From NCBI GenBank assembly GCA_008711295.1, contig VUYV01000004.1, forward strand, positions 6,844,577 through 6,908,576: a stretch of 64,000 nucleotides of DNA, read 5' to 3'. This document shows, one piece after another, positions 62,695-64,000 of the stretch; positions within the stretch are counted from its first letter, which is position 1; every line of letters starts with the position of its first letter. This DNA is from Anarhynchus alexandrinus (Eukaryota; Chordata; Aves; Charadriiformes; Charadriidae). The notes under the pieces were generated by a model that saw only the letters and a program-made list of their open reading frames with translations, was not told the DNA's origin and searched no databases. A program made the position numbers and the translations under genes.

Positions 62695-62815
62695 AGGGGA
62701 ATACAGGTGCAAGGAGATGGACAGACTTGGCTGGAGTCACCCAGCAGATCTGGGACAGAACCAGAGACAGGCCCTCAGGTGCCCCAAGACCTGCTCATGT
62801 GACCTAACCATCCTC
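62695..62815 (-). repeat. tRNA-derived SINE relic, reverse orientation
   Basis: GGAGTCACCCAGCAGATCTGGGACAGAACCAGAGACAGGCCC matches the reversed core (GTCACACAGCA) and reversed B box (GGGACAGAACC). The segment ends in TGACCTAACCAT, which fits the reversed A-box side. It lies about 160 bp from a forward fragment, so two insertions or a rearranged copy are possible. Confidence 0.6.
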
Positions 62816-64000
62816 AGCTGGCCGTCTGCCTCTCCTCATTCCTCTTGGGGAGATGCCCACTTTTGAGGTCTATGGAAGAACAGGGGAAAAGCTCAGCAAG
62901 CTGCTTGCCTACTGCAAACATAACAGGAGAAAACACTGCATTTGCTTTGCTTCTTATCAGAGACGTTAGACCACAAGAGATAAGGTTATTAGCAAAAACA
63001 TAATGCTGGTGCTCCAGTCAGATAGTGAAGGAGATAGACCACTTATCTTATCAGCTCTTTTATGAAGGCTCCCTCACTGTTACTATAATTTTCTGATAAT
63101 ATTATATACAGAATTGATAGCATTTTATTTTTCCTGGACAGGTTCTTTTCACTTGCCTTATTCTTAACAGGTTGTCTTTTTTCCTCTTACAGTAAGTGGA
63201 TTTTCCCTCTGAACTCCTCAGTCTGGCTGCTCTGTTTTTCTCTCTTTTAGATCCACTTCATCCCAGTTTCATGTTATTTTGATTGCATTTTTTTTACAGT
63301 CTTTTCCCTTCTGTTGTCTCTCTTTCAACAGAGATGCTGGTCTAGGGGATAGGTTTTCGACAGTGACAGCAGCAAATGGGACAATTTGCACTTCATCCAA
63401 AACTCCAATCTTTATATGATAAGCATTTATTTAACATGGACAGTCCTTTTGTGTACTTGGGAAAGAGCAACTTAGTGATTTAGCTTCTGTGTGTTTCCAC
63501 GGATGATTGCCCCAGGGGAGCAGGGTGTGCTCCGACTTTGCAGGTACACGGTTAGACAGAGCTCTCCTTTCCTTGTCATTTCTGTCTGCAATGAGACCTG
63601 AGCTGGTAGAGAACTGGGACTGCAGTTCAGGACTGTGCAAACCCAGCCGCTGGGCAGCCTGACTACGATCTCCTCTGTGTCCGGAGGTCCACATGCCTTG
63701 TGCATGTGGAATAGTCCCCCAAATTCCTTCTTTCTCATCAGCATCCCTGTTATTGACTGCCCTCATGTTTTCTTCTGTGAATGCCCCCAGTCCCAACTCG
63801 GAGCTGTGCTGCTTGCTGCTTGTGGCACTGGAACATGATTCCTCCAGGCAAGGAGCCCTATTTAAGCCAGACCCCTCATCATACTGCACCTTGTCCCTCT
63901 GCAATACTCTGAATGCTAATTAAAAGTTTGCTTTTATTAAATTACATAAAATTAAAAGCGTCAGCGAGTATCAAAGAGCTCTCTGGCGACCTGCTTCCAA
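62816..64000. other. Unique non-coding DNA
   Basis: No exon was recognised. A 157-codon minus-strand frame (63431-63904) overlaps a 90-codon frame on the same strand and two plus-strand frames. It lacks domain or splice evidence. The stretch 63.0-63.4 kb is AT-rich. Confidence 0.58.

Noticed and set aside
1..64000. CRISPR arrays, operons, bacterial promoters or phage genes
   Set aside because: No spaced direct repeats and no dense gene arrangement; the retroposons and frame statistics are those of a vertebrate genome.

Overview
The window looks like 64 kb of avian (at least sauropsid) nuclear DNA from an intergenic or intronic stretch. I see no exon that I can assign to a known gene, no bacterial-style gene density, no rRNA and no functional tRNA. 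The lineage call rests on two CR1 LINE copies with the typical bird 3' end (an ATTCYRTG-type tail) and on the absence of recognisable Alu or L1. Most reading frames in the window are short stop-free runs in non-coding DNA, often on both strands at once. The species cannot be fixed from this sequence.

Layout. Positions 1-146 are the 3' end of a CR1 copy that enters from the left. Roughly 0.15-20 kb is comparatively GC-rich unique sequence with many chance frames; it holds two weak splice-bounded exon candidates (12.7 and 18.4 kb) and one tRNA-derived SINE relic (about 19.0 kb). At 21.92-22.11 kb lies a 192-nt uninterrupted pyrimidine tract built on a CTCTT repeat. From 22 to 37 kb the DNA is more AT-rich and contains SINE relics (21.4, 26.5, 30.5, 32.6 kb), an unexplained 160-codon frame ending near a splice-donor-like site (30.84-31.32 kb), and a block that looks like a regulatory element around 36 kb. 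At 37.29-38.37 kb is a heavily decayed old CR1-type LINE, followed at 38.63 kb by the best SINE relic. From 39 to 52 kb there is unique sequence with SINE relics and a POU-type palindrome inside an inverted repeat at 43.07 kb. At 52.41-53.58 kb, on the minus strand, sits a much younger 5'-truncated CR1 whose reverse-transcriptase frame is still open for 359 codons. From 53.6 kb to the end is AT-rich unique sequence with a CATTT microsatellite, a possible CR1 tail fragment and two SINE-like pieces near 62.5-62.8 kb.

There is no set of genes working together here. What the window records is several ages of retroposon insertion in otherwise single-copy DNA, plus a few places (30.9, 36.0, 43.1, 18.4 and 12.8 kb) where comparison between species or RNA evidence could reveal an exon or enhancer. 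I found no convincing undescribed system.
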